From CBCYMI01 sp965183855 (GTDB taxonomy: Bacteria > Pseudomonadota > Alphaproteobacteria > Caulobacterales > Maricaulaceae), in contig CBCYMI010000003.1 of the NCBI GenBank assembly GCA_965183855.1, forward strand, positions 1 through 64,000: a stretch of DNA of 64,000 bases. Reading direction: 5' to 3'. Made by a program: the position numbers and the translations under genes. The notes under the pieces are model-generated. The model did no database searches and was not told the origin of the DNA. It was given only the letters and a program-made list of their open reading frames with translations. Within the stretch, counting starts at the first letter, position 1. Each line of letters begins with the position of its first letter. Below, in pieces: positions 1 through 9,785 of the stretch.

Positions 1-310
1 AAGACTTATTTCAATTTCATTAAAGAGGCTTTCTTTCTTTCCTTCTTCTTCTTCAGCTAATTCCATGAATTCTATCAGGTCAGATAAATCCTTTTCTATT
101 TCCTTAATTTTATTATAAACTTGCTCAAGATTATTCATTTCTTGCATGGATTTTCTGGCCTGTTCTGGATTCGACCAAAAATCTAGCTCCTTGCTTTGTG
201 AGTTAAGTTCTTCAATTTTCATCTCAATATGATCATAGTCAAAGACGCCTCCTTAACCTATGACAAGACTGTTGAATATCATTAATAACAGATTGAAAAT
301 TAGTACTCAT
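1..310 (-). CDS. prfB: Peptide chain release factor 2, N-terminal part (runs off the window), needs +1 frameshift
   Basis: RF2 recognises UAA and UGA stop codons and releases the nascent peptide from the ribosome. Only the first ~100 codons are here. A 23-codon leader opens at ATG 308-310 and meets an in-frame TGA at 239-241. Skipping T241 continues into a frame whose protein resembles the RF2 N-terminal helical domain (DYDHIEMKIEELN, then DFWSNPEQARKSMQEMNNLEQ, then an acidic helix). The true CDS is therefore the complement of <1-240 joined to 242-310. It follows amiC and mrcA on the same strand, an order common in alphaproteobacteria. Identification is strong; the catalytic GGQ region lies outside the window. 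Confidence 0.93.
238..253 (-). promoter_or_regulatory. Programmed +1 ribosomal frameshift site of prfB
   Basis: On the minus strand the order is AGGAGG (248-253), CGT, CTT, TGA, C. This is the known RF2 autoregulatory cassette: an internal Shine-Dalgarno, a 3-nt spacer, the slippery CUU codon and a UGA stop followed by C. Low RF2 slows termination at UGA and lets the ribosome slip +1 to make more RF2. Spacing matches the E. coli site exactly, and the SD is the full AGGAGG. Confidence 0.95.
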
Positions 311-448
311 TTTTATCTCTTTTCAGCCATTATTGAGTATAAACAAGAATATAATAGATAAACTGGGCTTTAAAATATCGTTTTTAAATTCATAAAGTTA
401 TATCTAAACTCAAATATAGAATATTTAATGCTGATTTTACCAGAAAAT

Positions 449-3013
449 TCAGTAAAGCCCATCCAGTTCTTGCTCTTCTTTTTGTTCTTCCTCTTGATCG
501 GACAAATCAGGTTTGTTTTTATTGGACGGATCCGACGAATTGTCAAGAGAACCTGGCTGATTTATATCCTGGTCTGTTCCTGGTTCAAACAGATCATAAA
601 TAGCATCATTAGAATCAGAAGAAAGTAAGGCTTCCAAATCTTGCTCTTTACTTTCTACAGATTGATTTTCTCCAAATTTTGGCTCTGTACCAGGATGAAA
701 GGCTTCCAAAATCGTATCTTTTGAACCGATTACAGATAATTCACCCGTTTTAATATTAATCGGAACAAACCTAACACCAGATGGGACACGAAAAGGTTGA
801 TCTAATTTATTTTTTAATGCTGATTTCATAAAGTCTCTAAAGATTGGCGCAGCCACACGTCCGCCTGCCTCCCCGTTTCCTAAAGAAGCAGGTTGATCAA
901 AACCAATATATACACCTGCAACAAGATCAGGAGAAAATCCAATAAACCAGGCATCCTTGTAATCATTGCTGGTTCCTGTTTTTCCAGCCAGAGTTTTGTT
1001 AACAGAGCGAACAATTCTTCCTGTTCCTCTATCAACAACCCCCTTTAACATCCAAACGGTCTGAAAAGCTGTCACTGGATTAATAATTTGCTCTCCTGTT
1101 TTTTCCAATACTGGAGGAGACAACTCATTTTCCCATTCAATTGAATGACACATATTGCACTTTCTTTTATCATGAATATAAATTGTCTTTCCAAAAAGAT
1201 CCTGTATACGATCAATCATTGTCGGCTCAATCATTTTTCCATTATTTAATAAAACACCATACGCCGTTACCAATTTTAACAAACTGGTTTCAACGGCTCC
1301 CAATGCGATAGAAGGGACAGGAATAAGGGAGTCATAAAGCCCAAAGCGTTCTCCATATTGTGATATAGGCTCAAGTCCGATATCATTTGCTAGTCTTACA
1401 GTCATGATATTTCTTGATTTTTCCAATCCTGTACGTAATGTTGACAAGCCTGAATATTGATATGAATAATTTTTTGGAATATATACTTTTCCTCCACTCT
1501 CCTTTACAAAAGGGACATCTAGAATTTTAGAAACAGGTGTATACCCATGATCCAGCGCACTGGCATAAACAAAAGGCTTAAAAGCAGATCCTGGTTGGCG
1601 TTTTGCCTGTGTTGCCCGATTAAATTGACTTAAACTAAAACTATAGCCACCTATCATAGCCAATATTCTCCCAGTATGAGGGTCAAGAGCGATTAAAGCT
1701 CCATTTGCTTTAGGAATTTGTTCTAAAGCAAATGTTGAATATGTTTTTAAATCAGGTTTAAATTTCTTTTCTGTAACAAAAATCACATCTCCTTTTGAAA
1801 GAATTGATTCTGGCTTGAACCGAGTGCCTTTTTTTTCAGCCCCTGAAGAAATCCATAAATATCCTTTTTCTGGAATTATTCCCTTTTGTCCATCTGAAAA
1901 GCCAATTTCTATCTGATAGTCTGAAAACCCAAGTACAACTGCTGTCCTCCAGTTTTCCATTCCTGTTTTTAAATCTAACTGGGAAAGAGTTTGTGACCAG
2001 GAATCATTAAGCGCAATTCGATCAACAGCTCCTCTCCAGCCATGCCTTTTATCATAGGTTAACAATCCATCTTGCAAGGCTTTTTCTGCCATAATTTGTA
2101 ACTTTGTATCAAGTGTGGAACGAATAGATAGCCCACCATCATACAAGGCTTGTTTGCCATACATTTCAATAATTAATCGTCTGATTTCTTCTACGAAATA
2201 TGAAGCAGACCTGTACTTTCTTCCCTGTAATCTTCTGTGTGCAATCAGAGGATCTGCTTTAGCTTGCTGTGCTTGTTGATCACTAATATAATGATTTTCT
2301 TCCATTTCAGAAAGCACCCAGTTCCGTCTGGCAAGAGCCTTTTTCATATTATGTTCAGGCTCATAATTATAAGGACCTTTGGGAAGGGCTGCCAAGAAAG
2401 CCATTTCTGATATTGTAAGTTGATCAAGAGATTTATCAAAATAATTTAATGCAGCAGCTGCAACACCATAGGCTCTACGTCCCATATAGATTTCATTAAG
2501 ATATAACTCAAGTATTCGATCCTTTGTATATGCTTTTTCAATACGGCGTGCAATAAACAACTCACGAATTTTTCGATCTAGATTGCGTTCACTTGTCAAT
2601 AAGAAATTTTTTGCTACCTGCTGCGTAATCGTAGATCCACCCACCAGTCTTTTACCTGAAAAAACATTTCTGAGATTGATTAAAACAGCTTTTAAAATAC
2701 CTGGATAGGAAATTCCATTATGATCATAAAACCCTTTATCTTCAGCAGAAATAAAAGCAGAAATCACCCCCTCTGGAATAGAGTCAATTGGAACATAAAT
2801 TCGATGCTGTTCTGCAAACTCGGCAATTAATGCTCCATTTCCTGCATGAACTCGGCTCATAACAGGAGGGCGATAATCAGCCAATTCCCGGTAATCTGGC
2901 AAGTCTTTAGTAATCTTTATAACATAAACAGCTAATAAGATTAGTAAAACAACAAATACTCCCAAGCCAAATAATGCAAGTTTTAAGCCTAGTCTATATA
3001 ATTTCTGAAACAT
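449..3013 (-). CDS. mrcA: Penicillin-binding protein 1A, bifunctional glycosyltransferase/transpeptidase
   Basis: Class A PBP (854 aa) that polymerises lipid II and crosslinks peptidoglycan in the periplasm. It has a short cytoplasmic N-terminus and one membrane anchor (~residues 14-32). The GT51 domain shows AEDKGFYDHNG with the catalytic Glu at about 91. A middle OB-like region follows. The transpeptidase has SAFK (Ser ~476), the SRN motif and KTGTS (~677). The C-terminus is an acidic, low-complexity tail. A CNMC pair lies in the transpeptidase domain. It sits between amiC and prfB on the same strand, about 260 nt after amiC. Length and motifs are normal for alphaproteobacterial PBP1A. Confidence 0.95.
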   Translation of the reverse strand: MFQKLYRLGLKLALFGLGVFVVLLILLAVYVIKITKDLPDYRELADYRPPVMSRVHAGNGALIAEFAEQHRIYVPIDSIPEGVISAFISAEDKGFYDHNGISYPGILKAVLINLRNVFSGKRLVGGSTITQQVAKNFLLTSERNLDRKIRELFIARRIEKAYTKDRILELYLNEIYMGRRAYGVAAAALNYFDKSLDQLTISEMAFLAALPKGPYNYEPEHNMKKALARRNWVLSEMEENHYISDQQAQQAKADPLIAHRRLQGRKYRSASYFVEEIRRLIIEMYGKQALYDGGLSIRSTLDTKLQIMAEKALQDGLLTYDKRHGWRGAVDRIALNDSWSQTLSQLDLKTGMENWRTAVVLGFSDYQIEIGFSDGQKGIIPEKGYLWISSGAEKKGTRFKPESILSKGDVIFVTEKKFKPDLKTYSTFALEQIPKANGALIALDPHTGRILAMIGGYSFSLSQFNRATQAKRQPGSAFKPFVYASALDHGYTPVSKILDVPFVKESGGKVYIPKNYSYQYSGLSTLRTGLEKSRNIMTVRLANDIGLEPISQYGERFGLYDSLIPVPSIALGAVETSLLKLVTAYGVLLNNGKMIEPTMIDRIQDLFGKTIYIHDKRKCNMCHSIEWENELSPPVLEKTGEQIINPVTAFQTVWMLKGVVDRGTGRIVRSVNKTLAGKTGTSNDYKDAWFIGFSPDLVAGVYIGFDQPASLGNGEAGGRVAAPIFRDFMKSALKNKLDQPFRVPSGVRFVPINIKTGELSVIGSKDTILEAFHPGTEPKFGENQSVESKEQDLEALLSSDSNDAIYDLFEPGTDQDINQPGSLDNSSDPSNKNKPDLSDQEEEQKEEQELDGLY

Positions 3014-3272
3014 GAATAACGATATTCTCTATATAATCATTTTGTTTAGATTTATTAATAACAATATAATTCAATTTAGTAAATTTAATATTTGTCAATA
3101 TATTCTTTCCAAAGATAACTTTTTATCAAATATATCCCCTTATCAAAATACTTTCTAGTAAGGGATTTATATTATTTCTCTTTATAAAATATATTGCTTT
3201 CTGATTTGAAAATAGAGTTTGTTCAAAACAATCAAACCTTCTATTTTTCTACATTCATTATCTTTTAGAAAA

Positions 3273-4535
3273 TTAGTTTGAGGTTATATAATGCTGTTTT
3301 TGTGACTTGAAATATTGATCAATTGCCTTTTTAATCGCTTGCATTAGTTTTTTTCTATGTCTTTTGGAAGTCAGGTTTATTTCATCTTTTCGATTGCTTA
3401 AAAATCCCATTTCAATCAATACAGCAGGAACATCTGGGGCCAATAAAACATAATAGCCTGCTCTTCGATGAGTATTCCTCAAAACAGGTGTCACACTTTT
3501 TAATTCAGAAATAATATATTCTGCCAGATTTGCAGATGAGGTTTTGGTCTCTCTTTGCGCTAAATCAACCAATATATTAGAAACCTCATTTGAATGACCT
3601 TTTAAATCTACATCCAATATCCAGTTTTGTTTTTCCAGTATTTTTTTTGCTCTTTGTTTTGCGCGATTGGAAAGTGTATAAACAGAAGCCCCCCTTAGCT
3701 CTTTCGAATGCATACTATCCGCATGAAGAGAGACAAATAAAGAAGCATTGTTTTGTCTAGCAATTGCGACACGATCATCTAAAGACATATATCGATCATT
3801 TGTTCGTGTTAAAATCACTTTATAACGTTTTGTTTTTTCCAATTGCTTTTTTAACTCATACGCAGCTATTAGTGTAATTTTTTTTTCTTTTACTTTCCGC
3901 CCTCTGCTAATTGCACCTGGATCATTCCCACCATGCCCTGCATCAATCACAATAATGGGTTTAGAGGAGAATAGAGTTCTTTTTTTTTCTGGTTTTATTT
4001 TTTTTGCTGGTTTCTTTGCTGGCTTTAAAGAAGAGCCAGCTTTAATTGATTGCGCATTTGCTATTTTTTGACTTTCCCAGATTATTTTTTTAGAATTCTT
4101 TTTTTGTTTAAAATCAATAACCAATCGATAATATGGATGGTTTTTATCTGGAGATAATTGCACAGGCTTAATAATGTCTACATCCGATGATAAATCAAAA
4201 ACAAAACGTGCCTTATTATTTTTTGAGATTGCATGACGAATTTGTTTGATAAACTGATATCCTTTAAGATAGTGCTGACCATTTTTTTCTTTTTCTGGTT
4301 TCAGTTTAATGGTTAGACGATTGGTATCTAGAACATATCTAAAGGGAGCCTGATCAATATAACCTGTTTTAAAATCAAGTTTTTGATCTGTTTCCATAAC
4401 AACGCGCAAACCATCATGATGCAAGCCATATCTGATATTAACCAGATTTGCAGACATTCCTGTTACGGCTTGCATTAACAGCCAAACGAAACTTAATCTA
4501 AAAATTATGTTAAAAAAAAGCTTATTATAAATCAT
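3273..4535 (-). CDS. amiC: N-acetylmuramoyl-L-alanine amidase (AMIN + Amidase_3)
   Basis: Periplasmic zinc amidase (420 aa) that cuts the bond between MurNAc and the stem peptide, used in daughter-cell separation. The N-terminus has a hydrophobic signal segment, then an AMIN-type targeting domain (~30-150), a Lys-rich linker, and the Amidase_3 domain from ~195. Zinc and catalytic residues are visible in VIDAGHGGNDPGA, SLHADS and LIEMGFLSN. It is divergent from rne and upstream of mrcA. The exact amiC/amiA/amiB name cannot be settled from sequence alone, but amiC is the usual alphaproteobacterial label. Confidence 0.92.
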   Translation of the reverse strand: MIYNKLFFNIIFRLSFVWLLMQAVTGMSANLVNIRYGLHHDGLRVVMETDQKLDFKTGYIDQAPFRYVLDTNRLTIKLKPEKEKNGQHYLKGYQFIKQIRHAISKNNKARFVFDLSSDVDIIKPVQLSPDKNHPYYRLVIDFKQKKNSKKIIWESQKIANAQSIKAGSSLKPAKKPAKKIKPEKKRTLFSSKPIIVIDAGHGGNDPGAISRGRKVKEKKITLIAAYELKKQLEKTKRYKVILTRTNDRYMSLDDRVAIARQNNASLFVSLHADSMHSKELRGASVYTLSNRAKQRAKKILEKQNWILDVDLKGHSNEVSNILVDLAQRETKTSSANLAEYIISELKSVTPVLRNTHRRAGYYVLLAPDVPAVLIEMGFLSNRKDEINLTSKRHRKKLMQAIKKAIDQYFKSQKQHYITSN

Positions 4536-5020
4536 AATTATCTAACTTCTCAACAGTTTCATTACTAAAAAGTTAATTGATATGTTTAAAATGTCTGCTA
4601 TGTCCTAAAATAGTGTAAAAATTTGTTAGTTTTTTTATGCTCTAATTAAAATAAGGAATTCTGACTATATAAAACAAGCAGATAGGTATAAAAAAGAGGC
4701 AAGAAAAGTTTTTTACCCCTTGATTGATTTAAGAATAAAGCATATGCCTATTTTATAGATTACCCAATATTCCCGAAAATGGAGAAGGGAATATGATGAA
4801 AAACAAATGATTAGTACAGAAAACAGAGTCACTAATTTAAAAATTGAACAGTAGAAATTAGACAAGAGAATCATAATGCATTGTATCAAAAAATATTTTT
4901 TACAAGATTATACGTCAATGGATACAGATGCATTTTATTATTACTACTCAGCATTTATTCCAGATTTTAAATCTATTAATTATCACAGATTGGAAAAGCT
5001 GAGTGTCGGAGATTATAAAA
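4536..5020. other. Divergent amiC/rne spacer and long rne leader
   Basis: 485 bp without a convincing gene; a 68-codon ORF here overlaps the rne start in another frame and looks spurious. It must hold promoters for both directions. A perfect 8-bp hairpin (ATATTCCC/GGGAATAT, 4767-4774 with 4787-4794) lies in the rne leader. Confidence 0.6.
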
Positions 5021-7609
5021 ATGTTAAGAAAAATGCTTATAGATGCAGCTTATCCAGAGGAAACAAGAGTTGCTATTATTAATGAACAAGGGAAAATAGA
5101 AGATTTTAATTTTGAAAATCATAACAAGAAACAATTAAGAGGGGATATTTATCTTGCAAAGGTATCAAGAGTAGAGCCATCTCTTCAAGCTGTTTTTGTA
5201 GAATATGGTGGCAATCGGCAAGGGTTTTTACCTTTTAATGAAATTCATCCTGATTATTATCAAATTCCATATGAAGATCGAGTCAAAATTTTAGAAGAAG
5301 AAGCCCTGCACGCTTCAGAAGATGAAGAAATAGAAGAGATAGAAAAACCAAAAGAAACACTCGACCCTGACCTAAAAATAGATGAAACGCTTAATTCAGA
5401 TCTTAATTTAGAAGATGAAGAAATAGAAAATACAGCTCGAAACCGTCATAAAGTCTTAAAAAACTATAAAGTACAAGAAGTCATTAAACGCAGACAAATT
5501 ATTCTTATACAAGTTGTCAAGGAAGAAAGAGGAAATAAAGGAGCCGCGCTTACAACCTATATATCTTTAGCTGGACGCTATTGTGTGTTAATGCCAAATA
5601 CGCCAAGAGGCGGTGGCGTTTCCAGAAAAATAACAAATGCAAATGACCGAAATAAACTTAAATCAACCATTCAAGGATTAAATGTCCCAAACGGTATGGG
5701 ATTAATCATCAGAACAGCAGGCTCAAAACGTACAAAAGCTGAAATCAAACGTGATTATGACTATCTTATGAGACTTTGGCATACAATTCGTGAAAATACT
5801 TTAAAAGCCGTAGCTCCAACATTAATTCACGAAGAAGGCAGTTTAGTAAAGCGTGCCATTCGAGATCTATATGATCGCAGTGTAGGTCTAATTCTTGTTG
5901 AGGGAGAAACGGCTTACAAGGAAGCAAAAACATTTATAAAAATGCTGATGCCAAGTCATGCCAAAAAAGTACAACCTTATATCCGTACAAATGCGCTTCC
6001 AATTTTTTCAGAATATCATCTGGAAGAACAATTAGATCTTATTTTCAACCCAGTTGTTCCTCTTGAATCAGGCGGATATCTTGTTATTCATCATACAGAA
6101 GCATTAATTGCTATCGATGTTAATTCTGGACGTTATACACAAGAAAGAAATATTGAAAAAACGGCTCTTAAAACGAATCTTGAAGCTTCTGTAGAAATTG
6201 CAAGACAAATGCGTCTTAGAGATCTTGCAGGATTGATTGTTATCGATTTCATTGATATGGAAGAAATAAAAAACAACCGTACAGTTGAGAAAAAAATTAA
6301 GGATACGCTTAAAAACGATAGAGCACGCATTCAAATTAAAAATATTTCCCCTTTTGGTTTAATGGAAATCTCACGTCAAAGAAGACGAGTAGGTATTTTT
6401 GATTTAACCAGTGAAACTTGTGAACACTGTCAAGGAACAGGTTATATCAGGTCAGAAGCACCAAGCGTTTTAAGAGCACTAAGAGAATTAGAAAAACAAG
6501 CCATTCAGCAAGAAAATCAGGTTTTATATCTTAAAGCAAATCATTCCATTACTTTAAATATTCTGAATGAAAAACGGAATAGACTTAGCGAAATAGAAAC
6601 CCGTTATCATGTGACAATAAAAGTAGAAATTAGCACTGATTTAGGATTTAAAGGTTATTTAATTAGCTCAGATAAAAATTTAAAAAATAAGTCCATAAAT
6701 CATTTGAAAGATAAAAGGGAAAACCTTGAAAACACTCAGCATTCATCACATTCTATATATAAAAAGCAACCAAAAAGAAACAAACACAGCACAGCAGATC
6801 AAGAATATAAAAGAAACACATTCAATCCAAATCAGAAATCTAGAAATAAAAAACAGACAAAGAGAAAACAGGGAAATAGTATAAATCAACCAAAACTTAA
6901 TATAGAAAAACAAATCATGTCAGAACCAGAAGGCATGAAAATATTAGATGATTCTGCCTATAATAAACTAAACTCTCAAGAAACCAAAGCAAAAACAGCG
7001 CTTGATGAGCGCTCTGAAACAAAAGTAAAGTCAAAAAAACAAACAGCTAAAACCAAAACAATAAATCAAAAACAACCCTCTAATTTTGCACTAAAATCGG
7101 AGCCAAAAGAGATTAAAACAAAACAAGAAGTAATAGAAGAAACATTGAAACAACAGACACCTATTTCTCCAAAGAAAATACAAAAAAAAGCTGTCGAGTC
7201 TAAACCTAAAACAAACTCAAGCAAACGAATGGTTCGAAATAGAAAAAATACTCAGCTAAAAGAAAACGAAATTTCTGTAGATAACGCAAAAATGGCTCAA
7301 AACAAGCAGAATACACTGGAAAAAGGAAATACAAATTCTTCAGAAAAAATAAAAATGGCGCAAAACAGACCAAATACACCGAAAAAAGGAAATACAAATC
7401 CCTCAGAAAAAACAAAAATGGCGCAAAACAAACCAAATATACCGAAAAAAGGAAATACAAATTCCTCAGAAAAAACAAAAACAGCCCAAAGCAAGCAGGA
7501 TAATACTCAGTTAAAAGAAGAAACAAACCTTCATAAAATACCCATTCCAAAAAACACAAAGAAAGATCAAAAGCCTCCTAAAAAAGGATGGTGGCAAAAA
7601 GGATTTTAA
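5021..7609 (+). CDS. rne: Ribonuclease E/G family endoribonuclease with long Lys-rich tail
   Basis: Endonuclease of mRNA decay and rRNA/tRNA maturation and scaffold of the degradosome. I chose ATG 5021 (MLRKMLIDA) over GTG 5003, because GGAG at 5008-5011 is 9 nt upstream and the family begins near RMLIDAAHPEETR. The N-terminal half has the S1 domain, interrupted by an acidic insert, then the DNase I-like core with the two metal Asp motifs ALIAIDVNSG and GLIVIDFIDME. A zinc-link CEHC follows. From about residue 550 the protein is basic, low-complexity and probably disordered, with three near-identical 21-residue repeats (7289-7477). The tail is expected to bind RNA and partners but shows no recognised partner motif. 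Confidence 0.95.
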   Translation: MLRKMLIDAAYPEETRVAIINEQGKIEDFNFENHNKKQLRGDIYLAKVSRVEPSLQAVFVEYGGNRQGFLPFNEIHPDYYQIPYEDRVKILEEEALHASEDEEIEEIEKPKETLDPDLKIDETLNSDLNLEDEEIENTARNRHKVLKNYKVQEVIKRRQIILIQVVKEERGNKGAALTTYISLAGRYCVLMPNTPRGGGVSRKITNANDRNKLKSTIQGLNVPNGMGLIIRTAGSKRTKAEIKRDYDYLMRLWHTIRENTLKAVAPTLIHEEGSLVKRAIRDLYDRSVGLILVEGETAYKEAKTFIKMLMPSHAKKVQPYIRTNALPIFSEYHLEEQLDLIFNPVVPLESGGYLVIHHTEALIAIDVNSGRYTQERNIEKTALKTNLEASVEIARQMRLRDLAGLIVIDFIDMEEIKNNRTVEKKIKDTLKNDRARIQIKNISPFGLMEISRQRRRVGIFDLTSETCEHCQGTGYIRSEAPSVLRALRELEKQAIQQENQVLYLKANHSITLNILNEKRNRLSEIETRYHVTIKVEISTDLGFKGYLISSDKNLKNKSINHLKDKRENLENTQHSSHSIYKKQPKRNKHSTADQEYKRNTFNPNQKSRNKKQTKRKQGNSINQPKLNIEKQIMSEPEGMKILDDSAYNKLNSQETKAKTALDERSETKVKSKKQTAKTKTINQKQPSNFALKSEPKEIKTKQEVIEETLKQQTPISPKKIQKKAVESKPKTNSSKRMVRNRKNTQLKENEISVDNAKMAQNKQNTLEKGNTNSSEKIKMAQNRPNTPKKGNTNPSEKTKMAQNKPNIPKKGNTNSSEKTKTAQSKQDNTQLKEETNLHKIPIPKNTKKDQKPPKKGWWQKGF
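7289..7500 (+). repeat. 63-bp tandem repeat in the rne tail
   Basis: Three full copies (7289-7351, 7352-7414, 7415-7477) plus a partial fourth encode 21-residue units of the type KMAQNK-x-N-x-x-KKGNTNSSEK. Copies 2 and 3 are almost identical in DNA, so expansion is recent. In-frame length keeps the CDS open. Confidence 0.9.
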
Positions 7610-7614
7610 AGATT

Positions 7615-8994
7615 ATGTATAAGTTTAGATATTATCAGATTGTTTTATATTTATTAATCGTTTTTTTTATAAATTTTCTGATAGTATCGTCTGCCTTATC
7701 CAAAGGGTTAACTATCATCCGAGATGCAGAAACAGAAGAACTTCTTCAAAAATATACAAATCCCATTCTTGAAGCGGCCGAGCTAAATAAGAATCATGTT
7801 GGATTATATATTATTGGAAGTAACGAATTAAATGCGTTTGTTTCACACGGACAAAATATATTTATCTATACAGGTTTAATTCTGGCAACTGAAACACCCA
7901 ATGAACTTAAAGGGGTGATTGCTCACGAAACAGGACATATTGCAGGCGGACATTTAGCACGTTCAAATAAAGCTTTATCAGCAGCAACAGGGGTTGGTTT
8001 AACAACTCTTGCTATTGGTCTTGCAGCTGCTTTATTAGGAAGCCCTGGTGCAGCAATTGCTATTTTGGGCTCAGCCCCACAATTTGCATCCATTAATCTT
8101 GCCAGCTATACAAGAATACAAGAATCAAGCGCAGATCAGGCAGCTCTTGATTATTTAACTCTATCGGAACAATCCGGACAAGGATTATTGGATTTTTTTA
8201 ATACTTTCAGATATCAAGAGCTCGTCTCAAATAGCCGTCGTTACCAGTATTTCAGATCACACCCTTTATCGTCTGACCGTATTGCAGCCTTACAGCAAAA
8301 ATTAAAACAAAGTCCTTTTAAGAATCGAAAAGATACAGATTCAGAACTTAAGGAATTTGAAATTATTAAAGCAAAATTATACGGATATATCCGTACACCT
8401 CAAGAAACATTTCAAACCTATCCAGAAACAGATCAATCTATTAAAGCATATTATGCTCGTACATTTGCCTATTTAAAAATGGGAGATAAAAAACTTGCAC
8501 TAAAAGAAATTAATATATTGATTTCAAAAAACTCTCAAAACCCTTATTTTTATGAAACAAAGGGGCAAATTTATTTTGAAACTGGTCAAGCAAAACTTGC
8601 AATAAAATCATATGAAAAAGCGGTTTCCTTAAAACCTAATTCAGCTTTGTTAATGATTTCACTTGCTCAGGCATTATTGGCAGACGATTCAAAACAGCAT
8701 GCAAAAAGAGCGATACAACTTTTAAATAAAGCGCTTGAAATTGAAAAAGAAGATTCAATGGCTTGGTACCAATTATCTATTGCTTATGAGGCATTAAAAA
8801 AGACAGATTTGGCAAAACTTGCGATTGCCGAACAAGCTTTTGCATTAGGAGACTTTAGACGCGCAAACATATTTGCAAATCGAGCGAAATCATTGCTTGA
8901 CAAAAATACATCTCATTGGCTAAGGGCAAATGATATCATCATTATTACAGATCTTAAACTAAAGCATAAAAAAAACCAACAATATCAGAAATAA
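7615..8994 (+). CDS. M48 family metalloprotease with TPR domain (BepA/YfgC-like)
   Basis: Periplasmic zinc metalloprotease of the BepA type, which acts in outer-membrane protein quality control with the BAM machinery. I chose ATG 7615 because AGGA lies 11 nt upstream and the protein then begins with a clean signal segment (MYKFRYYQIV, hydrophobic to ~28); an upstream ATG at 7588 overlaps rne. The M48 zinc motif HETGH is at residues 104-108 and a third ligand is likely in QESSADQAALDY. A glycine/alanine-rich hydrophobic loop lies between them. TPRs fill the C-terminal third. It is 5 nt after rne and 20 nt before the DsbA-like gene, so probably cotranscribed. Confidence 0.9.
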   Translation: MYKFRYYQIVLYLLIVFFINFLIVSSALSKGLTIIRDAETEELLQKYTNPILEAAELNKNHVGLYIIGSNELNAFVSHGQNIFIYTGLILATETPNELKGVIAHETGHIAGGHLARSNKALSAATGVGLTTLAIGLAAALLGSPGAAIAILGSAPQFASINLASYTRIQESSADQAALDYLTLSEQSGQGLLDFFNTFRYQELVSNSRRYQYFRSHPLSSDRIAALQQKLKQSPFKNRKDTDSELKEFEIIKAKLYGYIRTPQETFQTYPETDQSIKAYYARTFAYLKMGDKKLALKEINILISKNSQNPYFYETKGQIYFETGQAKLAIKSYEKAVSLKPNSALLMISLAQALLADDSKQHAKRAIQLLNKALEIEKEDSMAWYQLSIAYEALKKTDLAKLAIAEQAFALGDFRRANIFANRAKSLLDKNTSHWLRANDIIIITDLKLKHKKNQQYQK

Positions 8995-9014
8995 TCTATT
9001 TACAGGAATTTACT

Positions 9015-9785
9015 ATGAAATTTAAATCTTTAAACTCAATATATATCTTATTTGTTTTTTGTTTTTCATCAATTATGGCATATTCTCCTGCTCTTTGTGC
9101 GAATATAAAAATTAAAACCACAGCCTCTTCTTTCAAACAATCTGCACGTAATATTCTTCCTGAAAACATAGCTCAGATTTCCTATTATACAAAACAAACA
9201 GATAAAAAAGATATAAATCAGGAAAAACCGACTTTGAAAAAACAAAAAGCAAACCCTTTATATTATGATCAGGAAGATTATAAGGTTGGACCAGATCATG
9301 CCAAGGTAAAAATTATAGAATTTTTCGATTATAATTGTGGATATTGTAAAATTTCTTCAAATTGGGTTTATGATATAATCAAAAAATGCCCGAATGATGT
9401 TCAGATAATCTTTAAAGAATTGCCTATTTTAGAACAAAAAACACATTCTTCCAAACTCGCCGCAAAAGCTGCTTTAAGTGCTGGAAAACAAGGAAAATAT
9501 TATCCCTTTCATCTTGCCTTAATGAAACATAAAGGAAAAATTACCAAAGCATTTCTTGAAAAAACAGCACATGAGCTTGACCTAAACCTCGAACTATTCC
9601 TAAAAGAAATGGAAAACCCAGAACTAACCGCTTATCTTGATCGCACATTCGAGATTGCAAAAAAGCTTGAAGTTTCTGGTACTCCTTTTTTTAAAATTAA
9701 TTCTCGGACGGTCAAAGGAGCCAATATCCAGATGTTGAATTCATTCTTAAATATGGAACTTGATCAACAAGATAAGAGTAATTAA
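9015..9785 (+). CDS. DsbA-like thiol:disulfide oxidoreductase
   Basis: Periplasmic thioredoxin-fold protein (256 aa). It has a signal peptide (to ~29), a basic linker, then the DsbA domain with active site CGYC (Cys108, Cys111) after the FFDYN strand. A cis-Pro loop VSGTPFF lies near the C-terminus. This is the Com1/BdbD-like subgroup seen in many alphaproteobacteria; it may oxidise or isomerise exported proteins. It follows the BepA-like gene by 20 nt. Direction of the redox reaction in vivo cannot be told from sequence. Confidence 0.88.
   Translation: MKFKSLNSIYILFVFCFSSIMAYSPALCANIKIKTTASSFKQSARNILPENIAQISYYTKQTDKKDINQEKPTLKKQKANPLYYDQEDYKVGPDHAKVKIIEFFDYNCGYCKISSNWVYDIIKKCPNDVQIIFKELPILEQKTHSSKLAAKAALSAGKQGKYYPFHLALMKHKGKITKAFLEKTAHELDLNLELFLKEMENPELTAYLDRTFEIAKKLEVSGTPFFKINSRTVKGANIQMLNSFLNMELDQQDKSN

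Noticed and set aside
4876..5082. 68-codon ORF in the rne leader
   Set aside because: Overlaps the rne start in another frame, with no recognisable protein.
7206..7559. Minus-strand 117-codon ORF rich in Phe/Leu
   Set aside because: Shadow of the repeat-bearing rne tail, with no RBS or family match.
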